From the NCBI GenBank assembly GCA_003447235.1, contig DLZV01000034.1, positions 74,395 to 109,792 on the forward strand: DNA of 35,398 bases, read 5' to 3'. The DNA is from Prevotella sp. Lineage in GTDB: Bacteria > Bacteroidota > Bacteroidia > Bacteroidales > Bacteroidaceae. A model generated the notes under the pieces. It was given only the letters and a program-made list of their open reading frames with translations. It made no database searches and was not told the origin of the DNA. Below are positions 1 to 7,618 of this stretch, piece after piece. Position 1 is the first letter of the stretch, and every line of letters starts with the position of its first letter. Both the position numbers and the translations under genes were made by a program.

Positions 1-33
1 GGAAACAATACGGAAACAATACGGAAACAATAG
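1..33. repeat. Three tandem copies of an 11-base unit
   Basis: The unit GGAAACAATAC occurs three times head to tail, the last copy ending in G instead of C. The array touches the window edge, so more copies may lie to the left. It lies about 70 bases before the DUF6266 gene. A short GGGAG/CTCCC hairpin follows at about 54-67. Confidence 0.85.
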
Positions 34-105
34 AAGAAGCAAGGGAGAAACAAGGGAGGAAGCTCCCAACTCAAAACATTTTCAAAATTTTAAAACTTTA
101 CAATT

Positions 106-1275
106 ATGGCAAGACTCAATGGTGTCTTAACCAAGCTCCAGGGTTCAGTAGGTAGCTTTACCTTCAAGCAGAACGGTGGTCAGACCGTCGTGTCTGAGAA
201 AATTACTCAGACGACCAATGCGAAGACGAATGGTCAGCAGAAACAGCGCATGAAGTGGACGAACGTCATTCGTATGTATCAGGTGCTGACGCCTTATCTG
301 AAACTCGCCTTCGGTGGGGCCCGCAATGGCCGCAGCGACTACAACAAGTTCGTGTCGGTGAATCTCGGCAAGGCACCAGTTTATCTCACCAAGCAGGAGG
401 CGCAGGCGGGGGCCTGCCTCGTGGCGCCCTACGAGGTGTCGCACGGTTCCATCAAGTCGATCTCGGTCAGCGGGAAGGGCAACCAGGCCGTGACGGACAT
501 CAATCTGGGCGACTTGGCTATCACGGACGAGACGATGGTGAAGGAGTTTTCGAACGCCGTGGTGCAGAACAATGGTCTCTACGAGTATGGCGACCAGATC
601 ACGTTCTTCCTGGTCAGACAGGAGGTGAACGACGTGACGATGCTTCCGATGGCGGGGGTGGACGCCTGCTGCGTCGTGCTGGACAAGGCTTCTGAGGCGA
701 AGCTCCTCACAGTCGTGGACGCACGTGGCTTCTCGGTGCAGGAGGGGCGTTTGGCAGCGCAGGCTACTCATGAGTTCGGCGATCATGGTCTGGTGTGGAT
801 TCACTCCCGCAAGGAGGCGGCAAAGACGCTGGTTTCTACGCAGCACCTCATCTGCGAGAACGACTTGCTGAAGGAGTATCAGGGGCAGGCGGCTTACCAG
901 CGTGCCACGGACAGCTACGGTGGCGTGAGTGATGTCTATCTGCGTCCGAACGGTGTGCTGAACCCTGTGGAGAACTCCGTGCCGGTGGCTCCCTCTGTGG
1001 AAAGGAAGAAGACGCTGCGTCTGTCGGCGAGTCCGGCCAATGGTGGTACGGTCTCAGGGGGTGGTTCCTTTGACAAGGGGAGCCGTGTGAGCATCCATGC
1101 CGTGGCCTCGGGCGACTATACCTTCAGCCGCTGGAGTGACGGGGACACGTCGGCGTCGCGTACCGTGACGGTGAATGGTGACATGTCGCTGACGGCTTAC
1201 TTCACCAAGACGACCTCGGGCGGAGAGTCTTCGGAGACGAACCCCGATGGTGGCGACGGTAACTTGGGTGACTAA
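106..1275 (+). CDS. DUF6266 family protein with C-terminal InlB-type repeat
   Basis: The first 280 or so residues, opening MARLNGVLTKLQGSVGS and continuing through a TNVIRMYQVLTPYLK region, match what I know of the Bacteroidetes family DUF6266, whose function is unknown. The last ~85 residues carry the pattern RWSDGDTSASRTVTVNGDM followed by LTAYF, typical of the divergent InlB B-repeat/bacterial repeat domain found on surface proteins. The end is Gly/Asp-rich and probably disordered. There is no signal peptide at this start, so localisation is unclear. The start is the only plausible ATG, in an A/T-rich leader without a Shine-Dalgarno. It is a single-gene unit: a strong terminator follows and the next gene is on the other strand. 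The family assignment is from memory of its N-terminal signature. Confidence 0.8.
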   Translation: MARLNGVLTKLQGSVGSFTFKQNGGQTVVSEKITQTTNAKTNGQQKQRMKWTNVIRMYQVLTPYLKLAFGGARNGRSDYNKFVSVNLGKAPVYLTKQEAQAGACLVAPYEVSHGSIKSISVSGKGNQAVTDINLGDLAITDETMVKEFSNAVVQNNGLYEYGDQITFFLVRQEVNDVTMLPMAGVDACCVVLDKASEAKLLTVVDARGFSVQEGRLAAQATHEFGDHGLVWIHSRKEAAKTLVSTQHLICENDLLKEYQGQAAYQRATDSYGGVSDVYLRPNGVLNPVENSVPVAPSVERKKTLRLSASPANGGTVSGGGSFDKGSRVSIHAVASGDYTFSRWSDGDTSASRTVTVNGDMSLTAYFTKTTSGGESSETNPDGGDGNLGD

Positions 1276-1282
1276 GCAGTAG

Positions 1283-1324
1283 GGTGCTGGGGGCGCGAGA
1301 CGCCCTCAGCACCTTCTGATTTTT
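1283..1324 (+). terminator. Intrinsic terminator after DUF6266 gene
   Basis: A 12-base-pair stem (1283-1294 with 1302-1313, one G-U pair) closes a 7-base loop and is followed by a T-rich tract ending in TTTTT at 1320-1324. Confidence 0.85.
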
Positions 1325-1400
1325 CATGAATCCCCGCTGATCGTACGATAATCGACTCGTTAATACTTTATTCTGAGCCTTCTTGCTGATTGACTTGGTC

Positions 1401-2885
1401 TTAGAAGAACAAGTACTGCACGTAGAGCGAGGCGTTGTAGGCCAGCAGGAAGACGGATAGTCCCATCAGAGCCACACGGGCAGCCAGCAGCCAGCGGCCA
1501 CGGAGGCGCAACAGGGCGAAGGCCATGGCGATGGGGAGGACGAAGAGCCAGTGGGGCGACATGATATAGACCTCGTTGAGGCCGAAGCCGAGCACCACAT
1601 GGATGATCATGTCGAAGCCCATCCATGACAGGGCAATCCACAGAAAGCGACTGCGGCGCCCCATCCAGATGCCGGCGAGGAAGAAGAGGACGACGAAGGC
1701 CTCGACGGCATAGCTCGCCGCATAGCGGTAGGGGACGATGACGGGGCGATTGATGAGCACGTCGCCCAGCACATGGTCGGTGTGGAGCTGTATGGGCTCG
1801 CCAAACAAGTTTTCGACGATGCTCTCCAGGCGCGGGGTCGTGGCGTCGGTCCACGACGAGAATTCCCCTTGTCCCATTGGCTTGCCCTGGTGGGCATAGA
1901 CCGCTTTCTTCATCCGGCGACGCTCCTTCTCCTTGGCCCTTGCGCGGAAGATGCTGTCGGCAGTATGGGAAAGGCCCGTAGTGTCGGTCGTGGCCGACTG
2001 CTTGATGAGGTTTTGCATGATGGCGCCGCGCTCTTTCTTTTCCCGTGCGGCCGTCGCCTCTTGGCGAGCGAGGTATTTCGGCTTCTCGAACGTCTGCCAC
2101 TCCCAGCGCGCAAATCCCCATATCAGCGCCGACGGGACGATAACGGCCAGCAGCAGGTGGGCAGGGCGGAAGAACCGCTTGCCACTCGTGCCCCAACTGG
2201 CCAGGAAGACCTTGATGCCATTGTTGAGCGAGATGCCCGCCGTGAGCAGGAAGAACAGTACGGTCTGTGCCTTCGTCAGCGGCCTGCCGCGAAGCAGACT
2301 ACGGCCCGCGACGTAGAGGGTGAGGATCAGGGCCGTCGTAGAGAGGCCGAAGTGGTCGGGAACGCTGAGCGACACCATCGTGTAGGCGAAGGAGAGAAAA
2401 AGCAGGGTAAGCAGCAGGGCGTCGGTCGCAGGTAGAGAGACGATCTCCCGCAGGATGCGGAAGAGGAAGATAACGGCGTAGAAAGTGGCTGCGACGAGGA
2501 ACATGGCCGTGAGAACTTGCGCGAAGTTGACCCCCGTAACGAGGATGATCAAGTGGTTGATTTGGGCGGGAATCCACATGAAGAAAGCCAGTAGCGGGTG
2601 GCGGTAGATGTTGTAGGCCGCCGACCAGTCGTTGAGTACCAGGTAGGTGATCGGGTCGAAGCCCGAGATGTGGAAGTGGCGCAAGACGAGTTTGCGGTAG
2701 CCGTCCGTGACTTGGGAGAACCACTCCCAGTAGCGACAGACGATCATCGTGTTGAGTACGAGGGCATAGAGGAGGGCGCCCCATGCCAGTCTGCGCTCCT
2801 CGCGTCTCACCTTGAAAAGGCCGAGGGCGCTATGCAATGCCTGGATGATGATGGTGGACCTGCTGTGGTCGGATGCTTGATTCAT
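1401..2885 (-). CDS. Polytopic inner-membrane protein (DUF6080-like)
   Basis: The 494-residue protein has about ten hydrophobic helices, interrupted by one charged soluble stretch at roughly residues 270-345 (rich in Lys, Arg, Glu). The first loop, after the first helix, contains an acidic/aromatic segment (CRYWEWFSQVTDGYRK), and a conserved-looking NDWSAAYNIYRHP follows. The general shape, with a long extracytoplasmic loop after helix 1, recalls GT-C glycosyltransferases, but no diagnostic active-site motif can be proved by eye. I believe it belongs to the Bacteroidetes family DUF6080; function unknown. The start at 2885 lies only four bases after a full consensus promoter, so the message is probably leaderless. 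It is divergent from the glycerate kinase gene. Confidence 0.75.
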   Translation of the reverse strand: MNQASDHSRSTIIIQALHSALGLFKVRREERRLAWGALLYALVLNTMIVCRYWEWFSQVTDGYRKLVLRHFHISGFDPITYLVLNDWSAAYNIYRHPLLAFFMWIPAQINHLIILVTGVNFAQVLTAMFLVAATFYAVIFLFRILREIVSLPATDALLLTLLFLSFAYTMVSLSVPDHFGLSTTALILTLYVAGRSLLRGRPLTKAQTVLFFLLTAGISLNNGIKVFLASWGTSGKRFFRPAHLLLAVIVPSALIWGFARWEWQTFEKPKYLARQEATAAREKKERGAIMQNLIKQSATTDTTGLSHTADSIFRARAKEKERRRMKKAVYAHQGKPMGQGEFSSWTDATTPRLESIVENLFGEPIQLHTDHVLGDVLINRPVIVPYRYAASYAVEAFVVLFFLAGIWMGRRSRFLWIALSWMGFDMIIHVVLGFGLNEVYIMSPHWLFVLPIAMAFALLRLRGRWLLAARVALMGLSVFLLAYNASLYVQYLFF

Positions 2886-2889
2886 GCCG

Positions 2890-2921
2890 CAAAATTACGC
2901 TTTCTTCGCCGATGATGCAAA
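2890..2921 (-). promoter_or_regulatory. Bacteroidetes-type promoter for the membrane protein gene
   Basis: On the minus strand TTTG (2921-2918), a 20-base spacer and TAATTTTG (2897-2890) match the -33/-7 consensus. The ATG follows after CGGC only, so transcription should begin at or beside the start codon. Confidence 0.7.
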
Positions 2922-2938
2922 TTATTCGGCCCGATAGC

Positions 2939-2969
2939 TTGGCGGAAACCATGGAAATGACTAATTTTG
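2939..2969 (+). promoter_or_regulatory. Bacteroidetes-type promoter for glycerate kinase
   Basis: TTG at 2939-2941 (consensus TTTG), 20 bases, then TAATTTTG at 2962-2969. The ATG at 2989 gives a leader of roughly 15 bases. It is back to back with the minus-strand promoter at 2890-2921. Confidence 0.6.
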
Positions 2970-2988
2970 CCCATAGAAAGACGACAAC

Positions 2989-4080
2989 ATGGAGATACTC
3001 ATAGCTTTCGACTCCTTCAAAGGGTGTCTCTCCAGCCAGGCAGCAGGAGAGGCCTTCGCCCGCGGCGTGCGATCCGAGGGTGCCATCTGTCGTGTGTTGA
3101 CGATGAGCGACGGTGGCGACGGAATGCTTGATGCCTTCCTCGCGACCTTGGGTGGAAACCGCATCACTATCGCCTGCCACGATGCTCTGATGCGCCGTAT
3201 AGAGGCCTCCTACGGTCTCTGTGGCCAGCGTGCCATCATCGAAGTGGCCCAGGCCTGCGGATTGTCGCGCATCGAACCAGAGAACCGCAATCCCCTCGTG
3301 GCCACGAGCTACGGTGTGGGTGAACTGCTGGCCGACGCTGTAATGCGTGGCGCAAAGGAGTGTGTCATCGGCCTCGGAGGCACCGCTACCAGCGACTGTG
3401 GTATTGGTATGATCCGGGCCCTGATAGAGCACTTGGGGCGCAGCGCCCACGACCGCTTTGACGCGGTGCGGGATCAGTACTTTCAGGATCTGCGCATCGT
3501 CCTCGCCTCCGACGTCCAGAATCCGCTCTGTGGCCCGCTGGGAGCTGCCCGCGTCTTTGCCCCGCAGAAAGGGGCCACGGAGGCTATGGTTGAGGTCATC
3601 GATCGCCGGGCGGCACGCTTCGCCGACGTGAGCGCGCGCCACTTCGGCTACGACCTTCGCAACGCCCATGGCGCAGGGGCGGCAGGCGGACTGGGCTACG
3701 CCTTCATGGAGTATTTCCAGGCCACGATGTGCTCAGGAGCGGAACTTCTGCTCGGAGCCTGCCACTTCGACAAGATGATCGATGAAACCGCCGTTATTGT
3801 GACGGGAGAGGGGAGTAGCGACGCTCAGACGCTGATGGGGAAGTTGCCCTTCGTGGTGATGGCCCACGGCAGGCGCAAAGGTGTCGATGTCGTGTTGTGG
3901 TCGGGTCGCGTGCAGGATGCGCAGCGACTGCTCGATGCAGGATTCGCAAGCGTGGGCAGTATCCATCCCGAGGGGTTCCCACAGGAGGAGGCGATGAGGC
4001 CCGACGTGGCCGAGGCGCATCTTGCCCAGCGGGGTGCGCAGCTGGTCAGGGAGCTCCGACTGCAAGGGAAAAATAAATGA
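2989..4080 (+). CDS. Glycerate kinase
   Basis: It phosphorylates D-glycerate with ATP (glycerate 2-kinase, GarK/GlxK class), feeding glycerate into lower glycolysis in the cytoplasm. The opening MEILIAFDSFKGCLSSQ and the motif MSDGGDGM near residue 40 are hallmarks of the family, as are the segment GLGGTATSDCGIG near residue 128 and VTGEGSSDAQT in the last third. At 363 residues the length is close to the usual 370-380. The start follows a good promoter and is the family's normal N-terminus. No other glycerate or glyoxylate genes are next to it, so the pathway context is not visible here. GarK and GlxK cannot be told apart by eye, so no gene symbol is given. Confidence 0.95.
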   Translation: MEILIAFDSFKGCLSSQAAGEAFARGVRSEGAICRVLTMSDGGDGMLDAFLATLGGNRITIACHDALMRRIEASYGLCGQRAIIEVAQACGLSRIEPENRNPLVATSYGVGELLADAVMRGAKECVIGLGGTATSDCGIGMIRALIEHLGRSAHDRFDAVRDQYFQDLRIVLASDVQNPLCGPLGAARVFAPQKGATEAMVEVIDRRAARFADVSARHFGYDLRNAHGAGAAGGLGYAFMEYFQATMCSGAELLLGACHFDKMIDETAVIVTGEGSSDAQTLMGKLPFVVMAHGRRKGVDVVLWSGRVQDAQRLLDAGFASVGSIHPEGFPQEEAMRPDVAEAHLAQRGAQLVRELRLQGKNK

Positions 4081-4084
4081 TAGA

Positions 4085-4140
4085 ATCGGCTATGCGCTCG
4101 ATAGACCCGATAAAATGGCTGATAGAAAGGAATAGCCGAT
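4085..4140. repeat. Inverted repeat and GATA-rich spacer before DUF4923 gene
   Basis: ATCGGCTAT (4085-4093) and its exact reverse complement (4132-4140) flank a 38-base spacer. GATA occurs repeatedly through 4079-4155. There is no T-tract after the second arm, so it is not a standard terminator; it may be a weak hairpin or a binding region. Confidence 0.5.
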
Positions 4141-4216
4141 CGAATCGATAAAAACATAGTGTGTATAATCAAAAAAATAGACCCAAATTGGAATCAACTA
4201 ATAAGAAAATAGAGTC

Positions 4217-4855
4217 ATGAAGAAAGGATTGATTTTAGGAATGTTCTCCGCCTCGCTGATGCTCGCCTCGTTCGGCGGAATAGGTGGCGGTACGACGACG
4301 CAGGGCAACCAGGGCAACGGCAGTATCTTGGGCAGTGGTGTCGGCGAGTCAGTCGGCAACATTATCTCGTCGATCATCGGTGGTGGCAAACTCTCGAAGG
4401 AGAATCTCTACGGCACCTGGCGCTACGACGGTCCGGGATGCGCCTTCACTTCGGAGAACCTCCTGGCGCGTGCTGGTGGCGAACTGGCAGCGGCGAAGGT
4501 GGAGGAGAAACTCGGCGAGGAGTATCGCAAACTGGGCTTCACGTCTTCCAACACCCAGTTGACGTTCGCCAAGGACGGCACGTTCTCGGCCAAGATCAAC
4601 GGCAGGGCCTGGAATGGCACCTATACCTATAACCCGACCGATGCTTCGCTGCAACTGAAGGGTCTCCTCATCAACCTCAATGGCTATGTCGTCCGCAACG
4701 GCCTCTCGGGCATTAGCGTGCTCTTCGAGTCGAAGAAGGTGCTCACGCTCTTCCAGACAATGGCAGCCGTGAGTGGCAACAGTACGGCGCAGGTCGTGGG
4801 AGACATCTCCAAAAACTATGACGGCGTGCGTGTCGGCTTCGACTTGAAAAAGTAA
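4217..4855 (+). CDS. Secreted DUF4923 family protein
   Basis: The 212-residue protein has an N-terminal export signal (MKKGLILGMFSASLMLASFGG) and then a Gly/Thr/Asn-rich low-complexity stretch to about residue 55. After this comes a lipocalin-like unit beginning LYGTWRYDGPGCAFTSENLL, with TFAKDGTFSAKINGRAWNGT in the middle. This matches the Bacteroidales family DUF4923, whose role is unknown; a small beta-barrel in the periplasm or on the outer membrane is likely. No lipobox cysteine is present. The next gene begins 42 bases downstream on the same strand with no terminator, so the two may be co-transcribed. No consensus promoter is evident upstream. Confidence 0.8.
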   Translation: MKKGLILGMFSASLMLASFGGIGGGTTTQGNQGNGSILGSGVGESVGNIISSIIGGGKLSKENLYGTWRYDGPGCAFTSENLLARAGGELAAAKVEEKLGEEYRKLGFTSSNTQLTFAKDGTFSAKINGRAWNGTYTYNPTDASLQLKGLLINLNGYVVRNGLSGISVLFESKKVLTLFQTMAAVSGNSTAQVVGDISKNYDGVRVGFDLKK

Positions 4856-4897
4856 TAGTAGGAATTTTTTTCACTCACCCCCTCATCCTTAGGACAC

Positions 4898-5896
4898 ATG
4901 AAGAAGATAGAATGTATGAAGAAGCATAGTCGCATGCTAAAGTCGGTATGTATGAAGCCTTTTGCAAGCATGAAGCTGCCGACCCTTACCGTGCGCATCC
5001 TCTCCACTCTCTGTGCGCTGACGATGGTCGGCCTCGCCGCCCAGGCGCAACTCCTCTACAAGATCAGTGGCAAAGACCTGACGCGCCCGTCGTATATCGT
5101 TGGTACGGTGCATGTCGTCTCCTCGTCGTTTGTCCCACAGATTGTGGGCATTGACGAGGCGGTCAACGCGACCGACTGCGTGGTGGGTGAGATCGACTTC
5201 AAGGAGGCTTTGTCTCAGGATTTTCTCACCCGCGTCTCCGAGGCGATGATGCTACCTGAGGGCAAGACCATCAAGGACCTGCTGACATCTGACGAGATGA
5301 AGTCGCTCAACAAGGCGCTCTTGAGCGTGATGGGGGCCGACTTCGACAACCCCGTGATTATGGCGCAGATGGGGCGGATGGCACCAGCGGCTTTGTCCAA
5401 CGTGCTGACCGTGATGACCTGTATGAAGCGCCATGCGGATAGTTTCGACTCCAGCGACCTCATCGACCTCTACTTTCAAAAGGTAGCGCAGGAGAACAAC
5501 AAAGCCACGGATGGACTGGAGACGGGCGACGAGCAGATGAGACTGCTCTACGGACAGCCGTTGGAGAAGCAGGTGCGCGATCTGGTCTGCCTCTGTGAAC
5601 ATTTCGACCGGGCGCAACAGGACTTGGAGGATATGATCGCGGCCTATAAAAAACAGGACCTGAAGCGGCTGGGCGAGGTGATGGATCAGCAGTTTTTGGA
5701 GGGCTGCTCCGATGGTCCCCAGGACCGCCAGCAGCTTGTCGTGGACCGCAACCGGCGTTGGGTGGAGAAGATGCCGACGATCATGTCCGCCCAGCCTTCG
5801 CTCTTCGTGGTTGGTGCGGGCCACCTCGCGGGCGAAGACAGCGTGCTGACCATGCTGCGCCAGCAGGGGTATGTCGTGGAGGCTGTGGAGCGATAG
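4898..5896 (+). CDS. TraB/GumN family protein, exported
   Basis: The region after the signal peptide starts LLYKISGKDLTRPSYIVGTVH, the classic first motif of the TraB/GumN (PF01963) fold, and the C-terminus has the second motif, FVVGAGHLAGEDSVLTMLRQ. Both conserved histidines (GTVH and GAGHL) are present, as is the glutamate after VVGE. Family members are membrane or periplasmic proteins proposed to be metalloprotease-like; the activity is not settled. The first ATG would give an unusually long 30-residue n-region; a normal signal peptide ending AAQAQ starts at Met25 (4970) or Met19 (4952), so the true start may be there. It probably shares a transcript with the DUF4923 gene upstream. Confidence 0.85.
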   Translation: MKKIECMKKHSRMLKSVCMKPFASMKLPTLTVRILSTLCALTMVGLAAQAQLLYKISGKDLTRPSYIVGTVHVVSSSFVPQIVGIDEAVNATDCVVGEIDFKEALSQDFLTRVSEAMMLPEGKTIKDLLTSDEMKSLNKALLSVMGADFDNPVIMAQMGRMAPAALSNVLTVMTCMKRHADSFDSSDLIDLYFQKVAQENNKATDGLETGDEQMRLLYGQPLEKQVRDLVCLCEHFDRAQQDLEDMIAAYKKQDLKRLGEVMDQQFLEGCSDGPQDRQQLVVDRNRRWVEKMPTIMSAQPSLFVVGAGHLAGEDSVLTMLRQQGYVVEAVER

Positions 5897-6004
5897 GCGC
5901 AGGGTTTCGCGACTATATATATGATGGAGGAACAATGGGTTTGACAATCATCCCAGCAGGGATCAAGCAGGCCTTGACTACTATCCTCTAAGAAGCAAAA
6001 AACT

Positions 6005-6976
6005 ATGCAAAGAGAAACGGACGAACTGTATATGCGGCGCTGCCTGCAACTGGCGCGCTGCGGACAAGCGGGCGCCAAGCCCAACCCCATGGTCGGCGCG
6101 GTGATCGTAGCTCCCGGCGGGCGCATCATCGGCGAGGGCTACCATAAGCGTTGTGGCGAGGGCCACGCCGAGGTCAACGCTTTTGCCTCGGTGAGGACCG
6201 AGGACGAAACGCTGCTGAGAGAGAGTACGATCTACGTCTCGCTGGAGCCGTGCAGCCACTATGGCAAGACACCACCCTGTGCCGACCTGATCGTCAGCAA
6301 GGGCGTGAGGCGTGTGGTCTGCGGCTGCGTCGATCCCTTCGCCAAGGTGCAGGGTCGCGGCATCGAGCGGATGCGAGCGGCTGGCATCGAGGTGGTGGTG
6401 GGCGTGATGGAGCGCGCGTGCAGGGAGATCAACAAGCGTTTCTTCACCTACAACACGCTTCAGCGGCCCTATATCACGTTGAAATGGGCCCAAACAGCCG
6501 ATGGTCTCTTGGGGGCAGAGGGACGGCGGACACCGATCTCCTCGCCTTTCACCCTGATGCTGGTACACCAGTTGCGCAGCGAAAGCGATGCCATCCTCGT
6601 CGGTCATACGACCTGGGCGGTGGATGCGCCGAGCTTGACGGTGCGTGAGTGGGCTGGGTCCGACCCCGAACGTATCGTCCTGGGCCACGGACTGGAGGGT
6701 ACGCTCCCTGAGGGCTACCTTCCGTTTGACAGTATCGACGCCGTGCTACGCCATCTCTATGAGGAGAAGAAGCAGTCGCTGCTCGTTGAGGGTGGAGCAA
6801 GGACGCTGCAGTCCTTCCTCGACGCTGGTCTGTGGGACGAACTACGCGTCGAGACCGCGCCTTTCTGTCTCGGAGAGGGCGTGCGTGCGCCCCAGTTGCC
6901 TGGAGGGGTGCGCCTGGTGCGCCAGGAGGAGTACGACGGACGCGCGATTCAATTCTACGAACGCAACGGCCAATAA
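6005..6976 (+). CDS. ribD: Bifunctional riboflavin deaminase-reductase RibD
   Basis: It catalyses two steps of riboflavin synthesis: deamination of the pyrimidine from GTP cyclohydrolase II, then NADPH-dependent reduction of its ribosyl side chain. The deaminase half (residues 1-~145) shows the zinc site: His54-Ala-Glu56 and Cys83/Cys92 in EPCSHYGKTPPC, with the substrate loop KPNPMVGAV. The reductase half (about 150-323) has YITLKWAQTADG and the late LLVEGGARTLQSF motif. At 323 residues it is at the short end for the family, but both domains look complete. No other rib genes are adjacent. The start fits the family N-terminus; a GGAGG lies well upstream and belongs to a short spurious frame. 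Confidence 0.95.
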   Translation: MQRETDELYMRRCLQLARCGQAGAKPNPMVGAVIVAPGGRIIGEGYHKRCGEGHAEVNAFASVRTEDETLLRESTIYVSLEPCSHYGKTPPCADLIVSKGVRRVVCGCVDPFAKVQGRGIERMRAAGIEVVVGVMERACREINKRFFTYNTLQRPYITLKWAQTADGLLGAEGRRTPISSPFTLMLVHQLRSESDAILVGHTTWAVDAPSLTVREWAGSDPERIVLGHGLEGTLPEGYLPFDSIDAVLRHLYEEKKQSLLVEGGARTLQSFLDAGLWDELRVETAPFCLGEGVRAPQLPGGVRLVRQEEYDGRAIQFYERNGQ

Positions 6977-7007
6977 TCTTGTTTTATACTAATGAACGCA
7001 ACATCCA

Positions 7008-7160
7008 ATGAAGATGGAAGACAGATTGTCAGATACTGACGACTACCGTCGCGAGCATTTTGTCCGCATTATTGAGCGGGCAGTGGAGAAAATGACGCTC
7101 AAGGAGCTGGAGGCCGTGGCCTACGACCTTTTCACCAAGGGGTATCTAGAGGACTACTGA
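7008..7160 (+). CDS. Small acidic helical protein, 50 residues
   Basis: The translation begins MKMEDRLSDTDDYRREHF, continues through an IIERAVEKMTLKELEAVAYD helix and ends FTKGYLEDY. It is amphipathic and helical, without signal or membrane segments. It starts 31 bases after ribD on the same strand and probably rides on that transcript. Codon use is GC-rich at third positions like its neighbours, which supports real coding. I recall short proteins with a similar TxxELEAVxYDxxTKGYIE ending in other Bacteroidales, of unknown function. Met3 (7014) is an alternative start. It is too short for many gene finders. Confidence 0.65.
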   Translation: MKMEDRLSDTDDYRREHFVRIIERAVEKMTLKELEAVAYDLFTKGYLEDY

Positions 7161-7571
7161 TCCTTCAGGTAGCCCCGGCCATCCCTTGCTCCTGAACAGG
7201 CATTGTTTCTTTCTCACCCTTGTTTAAATGAGGGTGTGCCTTGTCAGCCTTGTTCTTTGTGCAGATGTGGCTTTGCCATAGGGCTCATAGCACGTTGCGG
7301 CAGATTTTTCGCCCAATGAGTTGCTTATGGCGACAGATAAAAAGCCGAAGCGGATCAAAGTGTTCCAAATTCAAGAATTTGAACAAGAAAACTCTTTTTT
7401 ACCCCTTTTCCCCTTGTTTCTCCACTCTTTATTCTTTCGAGAGTTTAATCCGCTTAAATTCCTTTCCGTGTTTTAGTCATTTTCTTTCCATTTTCCGCAT
7501 TTTAGTAATTTGTGGCATTTCTAGAAATATGTGCTGAAAGGAGAATTCTAAACAAACTGGCATATGGCGGA
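7161..7571. other. Intergenic region, no convincing gene
   Basis: This 411-base stretch is T- and pyrimidine-rich in its second half. It holds a weak hairpin CACCCT/AGGGTG (7215-7236) and a stronger one around 7362-7383 (GTTC(C)AAATTC paired with GAATTTGAAC), followed after 12 bases by a T6 run. Either could end transcription from the ribD unit. A frame of about 98 codons at 7241-7537 has no family resemblance and sits in skewed sequence, so I do not call it. Confidence 0.5.
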
Positions 7572-7603
7572 TTTGCCTGTGTCAAAGGAAATGCCTACTT
7601 TTG
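7572..7603 (+). promoter_or_regulatory. Bacteroidetes-type promoter for the large helicase
   Basis: TTTG (7572-7575), a 20-base spacer and TACTTTTG (7596-7603) match the consensus exactly. The start codon at 7619 would leave a leader of about 10-12 bases. The helicase thus has its own promoter and is not merely read from ribD. Confidence 0.75.
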
Positions 7604-7618
7604 TAGCCATTACAGACG

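Noticed and set aside
145..846. Long open frame on the minus strand
   Set aside because: It lies antisense within the DUF6266 gene, and the translation has the His/Arg/Leu-rich look of a shadow frame in GC-rich DNA.
2830..3669. 279-codon minus-strand frame across the glycerate kinase gene
   Set aside because: It is antisense to a well-supported enzyme gene and has no recognisable motif.
5935..5991. 18-codon frame with a GGAGG before its ATG, just before ribD
   Set aside because: It is very short, and this organism rarely relies on Shine-Dalgarno sequences; chance is likely. It might be a leader peptide, but nothing else supports that.
7241..7537. 98-codon frame in the intergenic region before the helicase
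   Set aside because: The translation is Phe/Ser/Cys-rich from pyrimidine-rich DNA, without initiation context or family resemblance.
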